Assembly (NCBI GenBank): GCA_020348305.1
Contig: CP070746.1
Span: 2,413,704-2,461,279 of the forward strand
Direction: 5' to 3'
Source of the DNA: Desulfobacterales bacterium
GTDB taxonomy: Bacteria; Desulfobacterota; Desulfobacteria; Desulfobacterales; JAHEIW01
DNA length: 47,576 nucleotides
Numbering within the stretch: position 1 is the first letter of the stretch; every line of letters starts with the position of its first letter. The position numbers and the translations under genes are program-made. Positions 1 through 7,590 of the stretch are shown one piece after another. Below the pieces are notes generated by a model. It did not search any database. It was not told the origin of the DNA and saw only the letters and a program-made list of their open reading frames with translations.

Positions 1-185
1 GCCTCTCTAATAGACTGTCGGCTGATTCCAAGCTCTGATGCCATTTCGCGCTCAGAGGGGATTTTGTCACCGGGTTTTAATTGCCCGTTGCTGATCAAAG
101 AAACAATTTGTTTGTAAACCTCATCGGATATTTTCCTCGTTTTGATGGGAAAGAATAATTTTGTAGCTTCTTTATTTTTTGCCAA
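1..185 (-). CDS. GntR/FadR-family transcriptional regulator, N-terminal part
   Basis: The 3' end lies outside the window; 61 codons are visible. The visible part is a winged-helix DNA-binding domain of the GntR family: residues such as VYKQIVSLISNGQLKPGD, then IPSEREMASELGISRQSIRE, the classic GntR recognition-helix region. The start is a TTG at 185, preceded by GGAGG with about 6 bases spacing. The effector domain is not visible, so FadR versus another subfamily is an inference from the helix-turn-helix sequence. It lies downstream of and co-directional with a sugar ABC transporter operon, so it probably responds to the transported sugar or a breakdown product and may also control the divergent oxidoreductase cluster. 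Family call is firm; ligand is unknown. Confidence 0.88.
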   Translation of the reverse strand, partial: MAKNKEATKLFFPIKTRKISDEVYKQIVSLISNGQLKPGDKIPSEREMASELGISRQSIRE

Positions 186-203
186 AATGGATCCTCCTGC
201 TAG

Positions 204-241
204 AACCCAATTGAGTAGAAAAACCCTCAATTGGGTTTTTT
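204..241. terminator. 12-bp perfect hairpin between permease gene and gntR
   Basis: AACCCAATTGAG (204-215) pairs perfectly with CTCAATTGGGTT (226-237), with a 10-base loop, followed on the plus strand by more T. On the plus strand this is an intrinsic-terminator shape. Both flanking genes are read on the minus strand, where no T tail follows and the gntR Shine-Dalgarno starts just after the stem. On that strand it is better read as an mRNA-stability or attenuating hairpin that separates transporter and regulator expression. Confidence 0.6.
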
Positions 242-248
242 AAACTCA

Positions 249-1091
249 TCAGCCTTTCATTGCTCCTGCTCCCCAGCCGGCGATTAAATAGCGCTGGACG
301 AAGACAAAAAACACGAGGACGGGTACGGTGATCAGCATACTGCCGGCCATAATCATTCCCCAGTCGATCACTGTGGCATTATAAAGATCGGCGATTCCGA
401 CCGACAGCGTTTTCAACTCATCGGATGTGATTAAAATTCTGACAAAAATGTAATCGTTCCACGCTAAAATAAACGTGAAGATGCTTGTGGCTATGATTCC
501 GGGGAATGCAAGCGGTAAAATCACATAAATAACTGCCTGGATTCTTTTGGCCCCATCGATCAAGGCGGCTTGCTCCAATGCTATGGGTATGCTCTGGAAA
601 AAAGCTCTCAGCAGCCACAAACTGAAGGGAAGACAGAAGGCGGTGTAGGCCATGATCAACGCAACGTGAGTGTTGGCCAGTCCCAATTTTTTGATCAATA
701 CATAAAATGGAATCACAATCATGATCGGGGCAAACATATACGTGAATAAAATGAGGCTTGCGATCTTTTCACGACCGTAAAATTTGAAACGGGTCAGGCT
801 ATACGCTCCGGCAGATCCAATGGTGATGGTAAGCAAAACCGTGCATGCCGAGACGAACACGCTGTTTCTAAAATAGGTTAAAAACCGGGTTTGCTCAAAA
901 AGTCTATCGAAGTTGGCCAAAGTAAAATCCTTGGGTAAAAAATACGGAGGAGAAACAAATATCTCCTGTAAGGGTTTAAAGGAGGTGGAAATCATCCAGA
1001 AAAAGGGGAAGGCCGTAGAAATTGTCAAAACAGCGGCACACCAATAAATAAACTGCCCCCGAAAAGAAAAAAAATTATTTTTGGGTTTCAA
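249..1091 (-). CDS. CUT1-type sugar ABC transporter permease (MalG-like)
   Basis: Inner-membrane permease of 280 residues, the usual length of MalG-type subunits. A first transmembrane helix lies near residues 13-33, and about five more follow. The EAA loop that docks the ATPase is visible as EQAALIDGAKRIQAVIYVILP around residues 171-191. The start is a TTG overlapping the TGA stop of the upstream permease (TTGA), which implies translational coupling. It is the last transporter gene before gntR. The family imports sugars or polyols with a binding protein, a second permease and an MsmK/UgpC-type ATPase; the substrate cannot be read from sequence. Confidence 0.93.
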   Translation of the reverse strand: MKPKNNFFSFRGQFIYWCAAVLTISTAFPFFWMISTSFKPLQEIFVSPPYFLPKDFTLANFDRLFEQTRFLTYFRNSVFVSACTVLLTITIGSAGAYSLTRFKFYGREKIASLILFTYMFAPIMIVIPFYVLIKKLGLANTHVALIMAYTAFCLPFSLWLLRAFFQSIPIALEQAALIDGAKRIQAVIYVILPLAFPGIIATSIFTFILAWNDYIFVRILITSDELKTLSVGIADLYNATVIDWGMIMAGSMLITVPVLVFFVFVQRYLIAGWGAGAMKG

Positions 1092-1975
1092 ATTTCTTCT
1101 TCCCTTCTGAACATCTTAAAATAAATTGCCGTGGAAATAATTAAAATTAAAAACATGATAACCGCCAGTGTCGATCCCAACCCCGCCTGATAATACATAA
1201 ATGTCCGCATATAGGCGTATACGGGCAGTGTCCGGATATACTTTTCCGCCCCACCTCCCTGGGTGAGGAGCCAGACCGTGTCAAATTTGGTAAACATCCA
1301 TATGCTTCTCAACAGGATCACAACAAAAAGCACATTTCGCAATTGAGGAAGGGTGACATGAAAAAAGCGCCTAATGGGGCCGGCGCCATCCACCTGGGCT
1401 GCTTCATACAGAGTTGGCGGAATTGTCTGCATCCGGGCAAGAACACTCAAGACCACAAATGGGAAAAACTCCCACACGCTGATGATGATCAAAGACGTCA
1501 TAATGTGATCTTTTCCCATCCATGAAATCGGATCGTCAATAATACCGACCGCCATCATAAGGTAATTGACCAATCCGAATTGATTATTGAGGAGCCACTT
1601 CCAAAGAATAATGGCCACCACGGTGGGAATCACATAGGGGAAAAGTAGCACGCCGCGAACAAAATTTCTTCCTCGAAACGCCTCATTGACTATTAATGCG
1701 GCGATGATACCGAGAACAATTTGAAGTACAATTGTACTGACGGAATAAACCGTGCCGTACCAGATGCTCATCCAGAAATCAGAGTTTGTCATCAAGTAAA
1801 TATAATTGGCAAGGCCCACAAATTTTTGTCCCGGAAAAAAAGAGTGCTTCTTAAAAAAACTGAGCCAAACGCCATATAGCACCGGGTAAACCAGCAGAGA
1901 AAAAATTAAAAGAATCGCAGGGGAAATCAAAATGATGCCTGTTTTTTGAGCGCTGAGTTTCAATTTCAAGCCCAT
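1088..1975 (-). CDS. CUT1-type sugar ABC transporter permease (MalF/UgpA-like)
   Basis: Inner-membrane permease of 295 residues. It has an N-terminal membrane helix (residues about 13-35), a periplasmic stretch, and five further helices. The EAA loop appears as YEAAQVDGAGPIRRFFHVTLP around residues 190-210. It pairs with the MalG-like subunit through a 4-bp stop/start overlap. Upstream of the ATG there is no clear Shine-Dalgarno, and 135 bp separate it from the binding-protein gene. That spacing is common in this family, where the binding protein is made in excess. Substrate is unknown. Confidence 0.93.
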   Translation of the reverse strand: MGLKLKLSAQKTGIILISPAILLIFSLLVYPVLYGVWLSFFKKHSFFPGQKFVGLANYIYLMTNSDFWMSIWYGTVYSVSTIVLQIVLGIIAALIVNEAFRGRNFVRGVLLFPYVIPTVVAIILWKWLLNNQFGLVNYLMMAVGIIDDPISWMGKDHIMTSLIIISVWEFFPFVVLSVLARMQTIPPTLYEAAQVDGAGPIRRFFHVTLPQLRNVLFVVILLRSIWMFTKFDTVWLLTQGGGAEKYIRTLPVYAYMRTFMYYQAGLGSTLAVIMFLILIISTAIYFKMFRREEEI

Positions 1976-2110
1976 TTATTTAATATTACGTTCTTGTTTT
2001 TGGAAAACTGTAGATATGAGTGTGATTAGTTCACTTTCAAGGTTAATCCGGGAAGTGAACAAGGACGGGAGCCTGGGAAAATACTCCCGTCCCTTTCACC
2101 AACCATCATT

Positions 2111-3466
2111 TTACCATTTGGCGTAACCTCTATCCTTTACGAGTTCCTCGGCCCTTTTTTGGGCTTTGGCTGTGGCTTTTTCCGGTGCAACATTTTCCTT
2201 GGTTACTTCCATGACCATGTCTTTCAGTATTCCGGAACCCAGAATTTCCATAAGATATGGTTTGCCGGCCATATCCTCCCAGTCGACAACCAGCGTCGGC
2301 TTCACCAGGTCGTTGTCGAGATAATATTCCTGCACATCCAGCCAGCCCTTCCATTTTTTAATCATCGGGGTCGCGTGGTATGCACTGCTCTTTCTCAGGG
2401 ATTTGGTTATCGGGAAGAAATGAATGGGTACCGTTTGAATGTACTCGAGGTAATTTTCATCTTTATAAAAGAACTTCAAAAATTCAATGGCCTCTTTGGG
2501 ATATTTGCAACCTTTAAAAAGCATCCAGGGTTCCTCATCCACCTGAGCGGCCGGTTTGGTGCCACTGGGTCCATGAGGTTTGATCCAGACATCAAAATAA
2601 TCGGTATTGGCCATATTTGCAGGTGCATATTGCTCGATCAAGGAAGCACCTCTCCCGTATCCCTGATACATCATGGCGGCCTTTTTACCATACATATTGG
2701 CAAAGGTCTCACGGTATCCATGCCCTTCCCAACCCGGAGGCATATACTTGGTCAGTTCTTTCAAGAAATTCAAGATTTGGATCATTTTCTTATCCGTAAA
2801 ACGGGGCCGATTCCGATCATCAAAAAGGATGCCTCCGTTGGCCTTGGTGAGTTCTCCCATGAGGATGTTAATGAACAGATTGTCACCGGGTATGGTCAAC
2901 CCATATATATCGACTTTACCGTCACCGTTGGTATCCATGGTCAACTCTTTGGCATTATGCAGGAGATCATCCCATGTCTTGGGATTCTTCAGACCTTTCT
3001 TGTTGGCCAGATCCTTGCGGTAGACCAGCAAAGAGGTGCCGGCGGCGTGAACCAGACCATAGTAATGATCCCCGTATTTGCCGACTTTCTTTATCTGATC
3101 CCAGATGTTGTCCTCTCCAATGGCTTTGACCACATCATCTAAAGGCAGGAGCAACCCTTTCTCGTGAAGTGCTGCACAGGTGATGGGTTGGCCATGGGAG
3201 AGTTCCGGCGGGGAACCCGCTGCCAAAGCAGCCATAATTTTTCCTTCCAGATCACCCCATGCAAGCGCCTCAGCCTCCACTTTGATATCCGCATGCAGCG
3301 CCTCGAACCTTGCCACGATGTTGGCAATCGCTTCCCGTGATTTTGGATTTGTCTCGGTATGCCAGACGTGAATGACCTTTTTTGCTGCCAGGGCCGTACT
3401 GCCTAAGATCAACGAAAAAAGACATACGAAACCAATAATCATGATTAATTTCTTTTGCATCTTCAT
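2111..3466 (-). CDS. Extracellular sugar-binding protein of the ABC importer
   Basis: Periplasmic solute-binding protein (451 residues) of the family-1 type, typical for CUT1 sugar importers. Residues 1-27 are a signal peptide (lysines, hydrophobic core, cleavage near ALA-A). The mature start KVIHVWHTETNPKSREAI is the usual first beta strand and helix of this fold. A GGAGG with good spacing precedes the ATG. It is the first gene of the transporter operon. The nearest relatives by feel are UgpB/MalE-like proteins, but the binding-site residues do not allow a ligand to be named. No ATPase gene is visible nearby. Confidence 0.92.
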   Translation of the reverse strand: MKMQKKLIMIIGFVCLFSLILGSTALAAKKVIHVWHTETNPKSREAIANIVARFEALHADIKVEAEALAWGDLEGKIMAALAAGSPPELSHGQPITCAALHEKGLLLPLDDVVKAIGEDNIWDQIKKVGKYGDHYYGLVHAAGTSLLVYRKDLANKKGLKNPKTWDDLLHNAKELTMDTNGDGKVDIYGLTIPGDNLFINILMGELTKANGGILFDDRNRPRFTDKKMIQILNFLKELTKYMPPGWEGHGYRETFANMYGKKAAMMYQGYGRGASLIEQYAPANMANTDYFDVWIKPHGPSGTKPAAQVDEEPWMLFKGCKYPKEAIEFLKFFYKDENYLEYIQTVPIHFFPITKSLRKSSAYHATPMIKKWKGWLDVQEYYLDNDLVKPTLVVDWEDMAGKPYLMEILGSGILKDMVMEVTKENVAPEKATAKAQKRAEELVKDRGYAKW

Positions 3467-3487
3467 TATTTTCCCTCCTTTCCTTTC

Positions 3488-3509
3488 TCAGGCATAAATT
3501 TTAGCCTGA
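3488..3509. promoter_or_regulatory. Inverted repeat in the leader of the binding-protein gene
   Basis: TCAGGC (3488-3493) and GCCTGA (3504-3509) flank an AT-rich centre, giving a 22-bp near-palindrome about 20 bp upstream of the start codon, just before the Shine-Dalgarno. Position and shape fit an operator or an mRNA hairpin for the ABC operon. A second, weaker palindrome, AAGGTTTTAAACCTT, lies at 3603-3617. Which regulator binds is unknown. Confidence 0.4.
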
Positions 3510-3776
3510 ATGCTGTGCTCCCCTGAGTGAAATCTAAGGTGAGCCGGTAGATTAAACCACTACCTGTTAAAGCAGATAGATTTTTTGTCCGACTGAAAGG
3601 CAAAGGTTTTAAACCTTGCGAATGGAAAAATAAAAAATTGATCTTGCGTTTTGGCCGCTTTGTTATCACCCCCCTTTTTCGTAAGTGTTTACAGGTTCAG
3701 CGTTCAGCGTTCAGCCTGCGACGAAGCTCAGCCGAGTCGGGTTATCTTAACTCTTATATGAAACTACATTCATTTA

Positions 3777-3890
3777 GACAGGATTATCAGGATTTTTTGG
3801 GTTTAGTATCGCTATATCCTGTCCATCCTGCCTGCCAGGGCGAAGCCCCGCCGGGGCGGGGCGAAGACTGGTTGATCCTGTCAGAAAATG
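3777..3890. repeat. Degenerate ATCCTGT-type repeat with GC-rich insert
   Basis: The left flank carries CAGGATTATCAGGATTTTTT and the right flank carries ATCCTGTCCATCCTG and later TTGATCCTGTC. These are inverted and direct words of a low-complexity extragenic repeat. Between the right-hand words sits a GC-rich block at about 3828-3870 containing GCCCCGCCGGGGCGGGGC, which can fold back on itself. Base composition jumps sharply inside the block, which suggests an element nested in an older repeat. Confidence 0.5.
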
Positions 3891-3916
3891 AAAAGTTCAT
3901 GCCGTTAAGTTTTTTG

Positions 3917-3965
3917 TTCGATCAAACTGGCCGCTTGGCGGCCAGCGGCTGAGCTAAACCCTGAA
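3917..3965. repeat. Dispersed hairpin repeat, copy 1
   Basis: Stem CTGGCCGC (3927-3934), loop TTG, stem GCGGCCAG (3938-3945), preceded by TTCGATCAAA and followed by CGGCTGAGCT and AACCCTGAA. The same order of words recurs at 35380-35428. Both copies are intergenic. Confidence 0.6.
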
Positions 3966-4052
3966 GCTCTGAACCCGTGAACGGTGACCTTTCTTCTTGG
4001 TGCGCATATTCCGACACCTTAGAATCAAAATGATCTTCAGGTTGAATCCGAT

Positions 4053-5972
4053 CTATAGTTTAACAGCAACCTCCTCTGCCTCATAAACGGCATCCACAAC
4101 TTCGCGGGGTTCTACGGCATCACCGATCAGGTATATTTCCGCTACTTTTCCCTCAAGTTGCTTGTAAAGTGTGTCATTGGGCGTCGAACCCACAGCCAAA
4201 ACGATGGTGTCGAACCCGTTCAACCTTCTAATCCCTGAAGCATCCTCCACCATGGCATAATCCTTTCCCAGCTCCAGCACCCGCGAAGACGTCACGATTT
4301 TAACCCCCTTTTCCTTTAGCCTCTGCCCAAGATAGTGCTGCAGATGAGTCACCAGGTCCAATGCAATATTCTCCAGCATCTCGACCAACGTAACCTCTTT
4401 TCCCATCTCAGATAAAAAATCGGCTATTTCGGCTCCGGAGCCGCCACCCCCGATTACCAGGATCTTTTGTCCGATTTCGGTTCCATCGGACAACACATCA
4501 TCCACAGAGAGGGCCTTGCTCTCTTTGACTCCCTTCCAATCCGGAAGTTGTGCCCGAGCTCCCGTAGCAACAATCACTGCATCCGGCTTTTCTTCATCCA
4601 GAATGTTCTCGGTGAACGCCTGGCCCATTTGAAGGGTTACCCCCAGAGTTTTTGCTCGTCTCTCTAAGTAATCAAGAAATTCGTTATATACGGCTTTTCT
4701 CGGCGGATTCGCCCCGAGTCTCATTCTTCCACCGGTTCGATTGTCTTTTTCGAAGACTTTCACCTGATGGCCCCGCAACGCTGCTACTTCGGCAGCTTTA
4801 AGTCCCCCGGGCCCGGCTCCCACCACCCATACCTGCTTGGATAGATCGGCTTTTGAAAATCTAAATTGCCCTTCATTTCCCGTTTCCGGATTAACAGTGC
4901 ATCGAACCGAATCTTTCCGCATGGTCTGGACACACTTGTTGCAGGAGATACAGGGAATAATTTCATCGAATCGCCCCTTTTTTGCTTTGTTCGGCAGGTG
5001 AGGATCTGCGATCAAAGCCCGCCCCATAGATATCATATCGGCTTTTCCCTCTCCGATGACTTGATCTGCCATCGCAGGATGTCTGATTCTGCCCACCGCA
5101 ATCACCGGAATATTTACCTCATATTTGATGGCCTGAGCCAGATGGACAAAAACTCCTTCTTCCACATAATAGGGAGGGTGATTGAGGTAGCCTGAAGCTG
5201 CATTACAGGCTGATATATGCAGTGCGTCGGCGCCTGCCTTTTCCAGAAATTTAGCGATCTGTTTGGTTTCTTCTATTCTCAACCCTCCCTCGACATATTC
5301 ATCGCCACTTAATCTACAGATAATGGGGAAATCAGGCCCGAGCTGGTTGCGGACGGCTTTTAAAACCTCCAGAGGAAACCGAGCCCTGCCCTCAATGTCT
5401 CCGCCATATTGATCTTTCCTTTGGTTGGAAAACGAAGACAGAAAAGAGCAAAGCAGGTATCCATGGGCCATATGAAGTTCAACACCGTCAGCGCCGGCGT
5501 TTTTGACCCGTTCAGCGGCCACGGCATATGCTTCGGTGATTTCCTCTATTTCGCTAACGGAGAGCTCACGGGGAGTTTCCATTATCGGGGTAGCGGGTAT
5601 GGCAGAAGGTCCCACGATGGGTGATCCCGTCACTTTTGAAAAGGTCTGTCGGCCGGCATGATTAATCTGGACCACTATTTTTCCTCCTGCTTCATGGACA
5701 GATTCAACCAACTTATGAATATGGACAGCGTGCTCATCGGTGCTGATCAGCAGCATCTTCGGGCTTGCTTTACCCTGCTGAAGTATGCCGGTGTGCTCGA
5801 CATTCATATATCCAACACCCCCTTTGGCACGTTCAACATAATAGTCGATCTGGCGTTGGGTTACAAAACCTTCGGGTGAAGCGTAATTTGTGGCCATAGG
5901 GGGCATCACAAGTCTGTTGTCCACTTTTAACGTTCCGATTGCAAATGGGCTAAAAAGGTTTTCTAAGGCCAT
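4053..5972 (-). CDS. NADH:flavin oxidoreductase / 2,4-dienoyl-CoA reductase-type flavoenzyme
   Basis: Cytosolic 639-residue flavin and iron-sulfur enzyme. Residues 1-330 form an Old Yellow Enzyme TIM barrel (FMN site, VQINHAGRQ near 100, conserved HMAHGYLLCSFLS near 167). Next is a 4Fe-4S motif, CISCNKC near 341-347 plus a Cys about 11 residues later. Then comes a FAD/NAD(P) half with VVGAGPGGLKAAEVAALRG near 380 and a second dinucleotide motif, VIGGGGSGAEIADFL. This layout is known from 2,4-dienoyl-CoA reductase, trimethylamine dehydrogenase and 2-enoate reductases; the true substrate is open. The start is set by GGAGGTG before the ATG; the stop is TAG. It is divergent from the iron alcohol dehydrogenase and likely belongs to the same pathway. 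Confidence 0.92.
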   Translation of the reverse strand: MALENLFSPFAIGTLKVDNRLVMPPMATNYASPEGFVTQRQIDYYVERAKGGVGYMNVEHTGILQQGKASPKMLLISTDEHAVHIHKLVESVHEAGGKIVVQINHAGRQTFSKVTGSPIVGPSAIPATPIMETPRELSVSEIEEITEAYAVAAERVKNAGADGVELHMAHGYLLCSFLSSFSNQRKDQYGGDIEGRARFPLEVLKAVRNQLGPDFPIICRLSGDEYVEGGLRIEETKQIAKFLEKAGADALHISACNAASGYLNHPPYYVEEGVFVHLAQAIKYEVNIPVIAVGRIRHPAMADQVIGEGKADMISMGRALIADPHLPNKAKKGRFDEIIPCISCNKCVQTMRKDSVRCTVNPETGNEGQFRFSKADLSKQVWVVGAGPGGLKAAEVAALRGHQVKVFEKDNRTGGRMRLGANPPRKAVYNEFLDYLERRAKTLGVTLQMGQAFTENILDEEKPDAVIVATGARAQLPDWKGVKESKALSVDDVLSDGTEIGQKILVIGGGGSGAEIADFLSEMGKEVTLVEMLENIALDLVTHLQHYLGQRLKEKGVKIVTSSRVLELGKDYAMVEDASGIRRLNGFDTIVLAVGSTPNDTLYKQLEGKVAEIYLIGDAVEPREVVDAVYEAEEVAVKL

Positions 5973-6036
5973 TTTTCACCTCCGAAAATACAGTGTTTGG
6001 GGGGTTAAAACATTTGGTAACGAAATCGGGTTGGAC

Positions 6037-6061
6037 GAGTGGTCTGACCATTGGACCACTC
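6037..6061. promoter_or_regulatory. Candidate GntR/FadR-type operator
   Basis: TGGTCTGACCA (6040-6050) is a perfect palindrome around one base and matches the TGGTNNNACCA pattern known for FadR-type GntR regulators. It sits inside a wider inverted repeat, GAGTGGTC (6037-6044) with GACCACTC (6054-6061). A FadR/GntR-type gene lies at the left window edge. Caution: GGACCACTGACCAC-type words also occur as plain repeats near 7550, so this may be repeat DNA instead. Confidence 0.4.
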
Positions 6062-6278
6062 GGTAACATTTTGGTTGTGCATAGTCAAGCAATAATTGAT
6101 CATTTGGTTGTCGAAAACTTAATCATAATGAACGATTAGATTTGGTGTTTGAAATTTGGGATTTTTAAGTCAGTTCTTCAGCCATTGGCTGTTATTCTGC
6201 GAATTCTTCTTGCAAGTAACCCATTATTCCAAACACCAAACACCCAAATACCAAATACTCCTCCAGTTTAAAAAAGCC

Positions 6279-6315
6279 TTGACATGTCAATCAAAAAGCT
6301 TGATTAAATTGTCAA
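6279..6315. promoter_or_regulatory. Overlapping divergent promoter pair
   Basis: Plus strand: TTGACA at 6279-6284, 17 bp, GATTAA at 6302-6307, aimed at the iron alcohol dehydrogenase. Minus strand: TTGACA at 6315-6310, 17 bp, GATTGA at 6292-6287, aimed at the flavoenzyme. The two share the same DNA, which is near-palindromic, so they should exclude each other. The -10 boxes are only partial matches to TATAAT. Sigma-70 type is inferred. Confidence 0.5.
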
Positions 6316-6371
6316 TAAGAGATTTCATAATTTCAGAAAAGGTTTCCATGACATAAGGAGGGGAGGACAAC

Positions 6372-7526
6372 ATGCCAGCTCGATATGAATTTAATATTTC
6401 CACCCGAATTGTTTATGGCCGGAATGCCGCCGCGCAGATGGGTGAAATTGCCGGCGGATTCAACTTGAAAAAAATACAGCTGATTACTGATAAGGGAGTC
6501 GCCAATTCAGGTACGCTAGAATTTCTGCTGAGGCCCCTGAAAGACGCAGGCATCGCTGCGATCATCTATGATGATGTGGAATACAATCCTACGGTTCAAA
6601 CTGTCGATAAAGCCGCCCAGCAATTTAGGGATGAGGCCTGTGAGGGGGTAATCTCAGTGGGTGGCGGCAGCCCAATTGATGCCGGCAAATGTGTAGGCGT
6701 GCTGGCCACCAATGCCGGATCGGCTTCTGATTATTTAGGCATAGACAAGGTTAAAAACCCTGCTGTACCGGTCATATGCGTGCCAACCACCGCTGGTACA
6801 GCGGCCGAAATTACGGATGTCGCCGTGTTAAACGATCCCACCAAAAAACAGAAAATGGGCATGCGCAGCCCGCATGTGGCCGCTGCTGTGGCAATGCTGG
6901 ACCCGGTGCTCACCCTCACCCTGCCCCCGGAGCCGACCCGGGATTCCGGTCTGGATGCGCTGACCCATGCCATTGAATCCTATATCAGCGTCAATGCCTG
7001 GAGAGTAACCGATACTTTAAATCTAAAAGCCATTGAATTGATTGGCCGCTATCTTCGCACCGCCGTTCACAACGGCAATGATATCGAAGCGCGCGATGGA
7101 ATGCTGACGGCCAGTTTGTTGGCCGGAATGGGATTTCATCACACAAAACTTTGCCTGGTGCATGCCATTACCCTTCCGTTTGGAGGTATTTACAACGTGC
7201 CCCATGGGGTCAGCAATGCGATCGTCTTACCCCATGCAATGAAATTCATGCTGCCCGGGGCAGTGTCCAAATATGTGGATATTGCCATGACGTTGGGCGA
7301 AGATGTTTCGGGCATGTCGGAACGGGCAGCGGCGGAAAAAGCGGTAGAAGCTGTAGAACAATTATCAAATGACGTGAACTTACCCACAGGCTTGGCTCCG
7401 TACGGAGTCAAGGAAGAAGATCTGCCGAAATTATCAGAATCCATTGCAGACAATTTCATGGTACCGCTCTCTCCGAGGATCGCCAAAGCCGAAGATATTC
7501 TGGAAATTTGTAAAGCAGCCATGTAA
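6372..7526 (+). CDS. Iron-containing (group III) alcohol dehydrogenase
   Basis: NAD(P)-dependent alcohol/aldehyde interconversion in the cytosol; 384 residues, the normal length. The nucleotide motif SVGGGSPIDAGK is at about residues 96-107. The metal site is visible as SGLDALTHAIESYIS (Asp and His about residues 198-202) and the two later histidines in LVHAITLPFGGIYNVPHGVS. The start follows GGAGGGGAGG. It heads the plus-strand cluster that continues with an AOR 64 bp downstream. The likely role is to make or remove the aldehyde handled by the AOR; the alcohol is unknown. Related families include 1,3-propanediol and lactaldehyde dehydrogenases. Confidence 0.94.
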   Translation: MPARYEFNISTRIVYGRNAAAQMGEIAGGFNLKKIQLITDKGVANSGTLEFLLRPLKDAGIAAIIYDDVEYNPTVQTVDKAAQQFRDEACEGVISVGGGSPIDAGKCVGVLATNAGSASDYLGIDKVKNPAVPVICVPTTAGTAAEITDVAVLNDPTKKQKMGMRSPHVAAAVAMLDPVLTLTLPPEPTRDSGLDALTHAIESYISVNAWRVTDTLNLKAIELIGRYLRTAVHNGNDIEARDGMLTASLLAGMGFHHTKLCLVHAITLPFGGIYNVPHGVSNAIVLPHAMKFMLPGAVSKYVDIAMTLGEDVSGMSERAAAEKAVEAVEQLSNDVNLPTGLAPYGVKEEDLPKLSESIADNFMVPLSPRIAKAEDILEICKAAM

Positions 7527-7590
7527 AAATCTTCTTCCGACAGACAACGGACCACTGACCACGGACTACTTACATGATAGGAGGTGACCC

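Larger units (their letters stand above)
3467..4052. other. 585-bp intergenic region with repeats
   Basis: No convincing gene is seen. The part near 3467-3680 is the leader and probable promoter region of the ABC operon. From about 3685 the DNA becomes repeat-like: tandem GTTCAGC words near 3690-3720, a degenerate ATCCTGT/CAGGATT repeat near 3777-3890 interrupted by a GC-rich insert, and a hairpin-bearing repeat at 3917-3965. The longest open frames here have no Shine-Dalgarno and run through these repeats, so they are not called. Confidence 0.6.
5973..6371. other. 399-bp divergent intergenic control region
   Basis: This separates the flavoenzyme (leftward) from the dehydrogenase/AOR cluster (rightward). 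It holds an imperfect operator-like palindrome near 6037-6061, word-like repeats (TTTGGTGTTTG, CCAAACACCAAACACCC) at about 6138-6262, and a near-palindromic overlapping promoter pair at 6279-6315. No gene is supported. Confidence 0.6.

Noticed and set aside
1088..1091. Frameshift between the two permease genes
   Set aside because: The overlap is a normal TTGA stop/start junction between two full-length permeases.
2159..3142. Plus-strand open frame of 327 codons
   Set aside because: It is fully antisense to the sugar-binding protein gene, which has a signal peptide, Shine-Dalgarno and clear homology.
3638..3952. Plus-strand open frame of 104 codons in the gap after the binding-protein gene
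   Set aside because: It runs through the GTTCAGC, ATCCTGT and hairpin repeats, has no Shine-Dalgarno, and its translation has no protein-like pattern.
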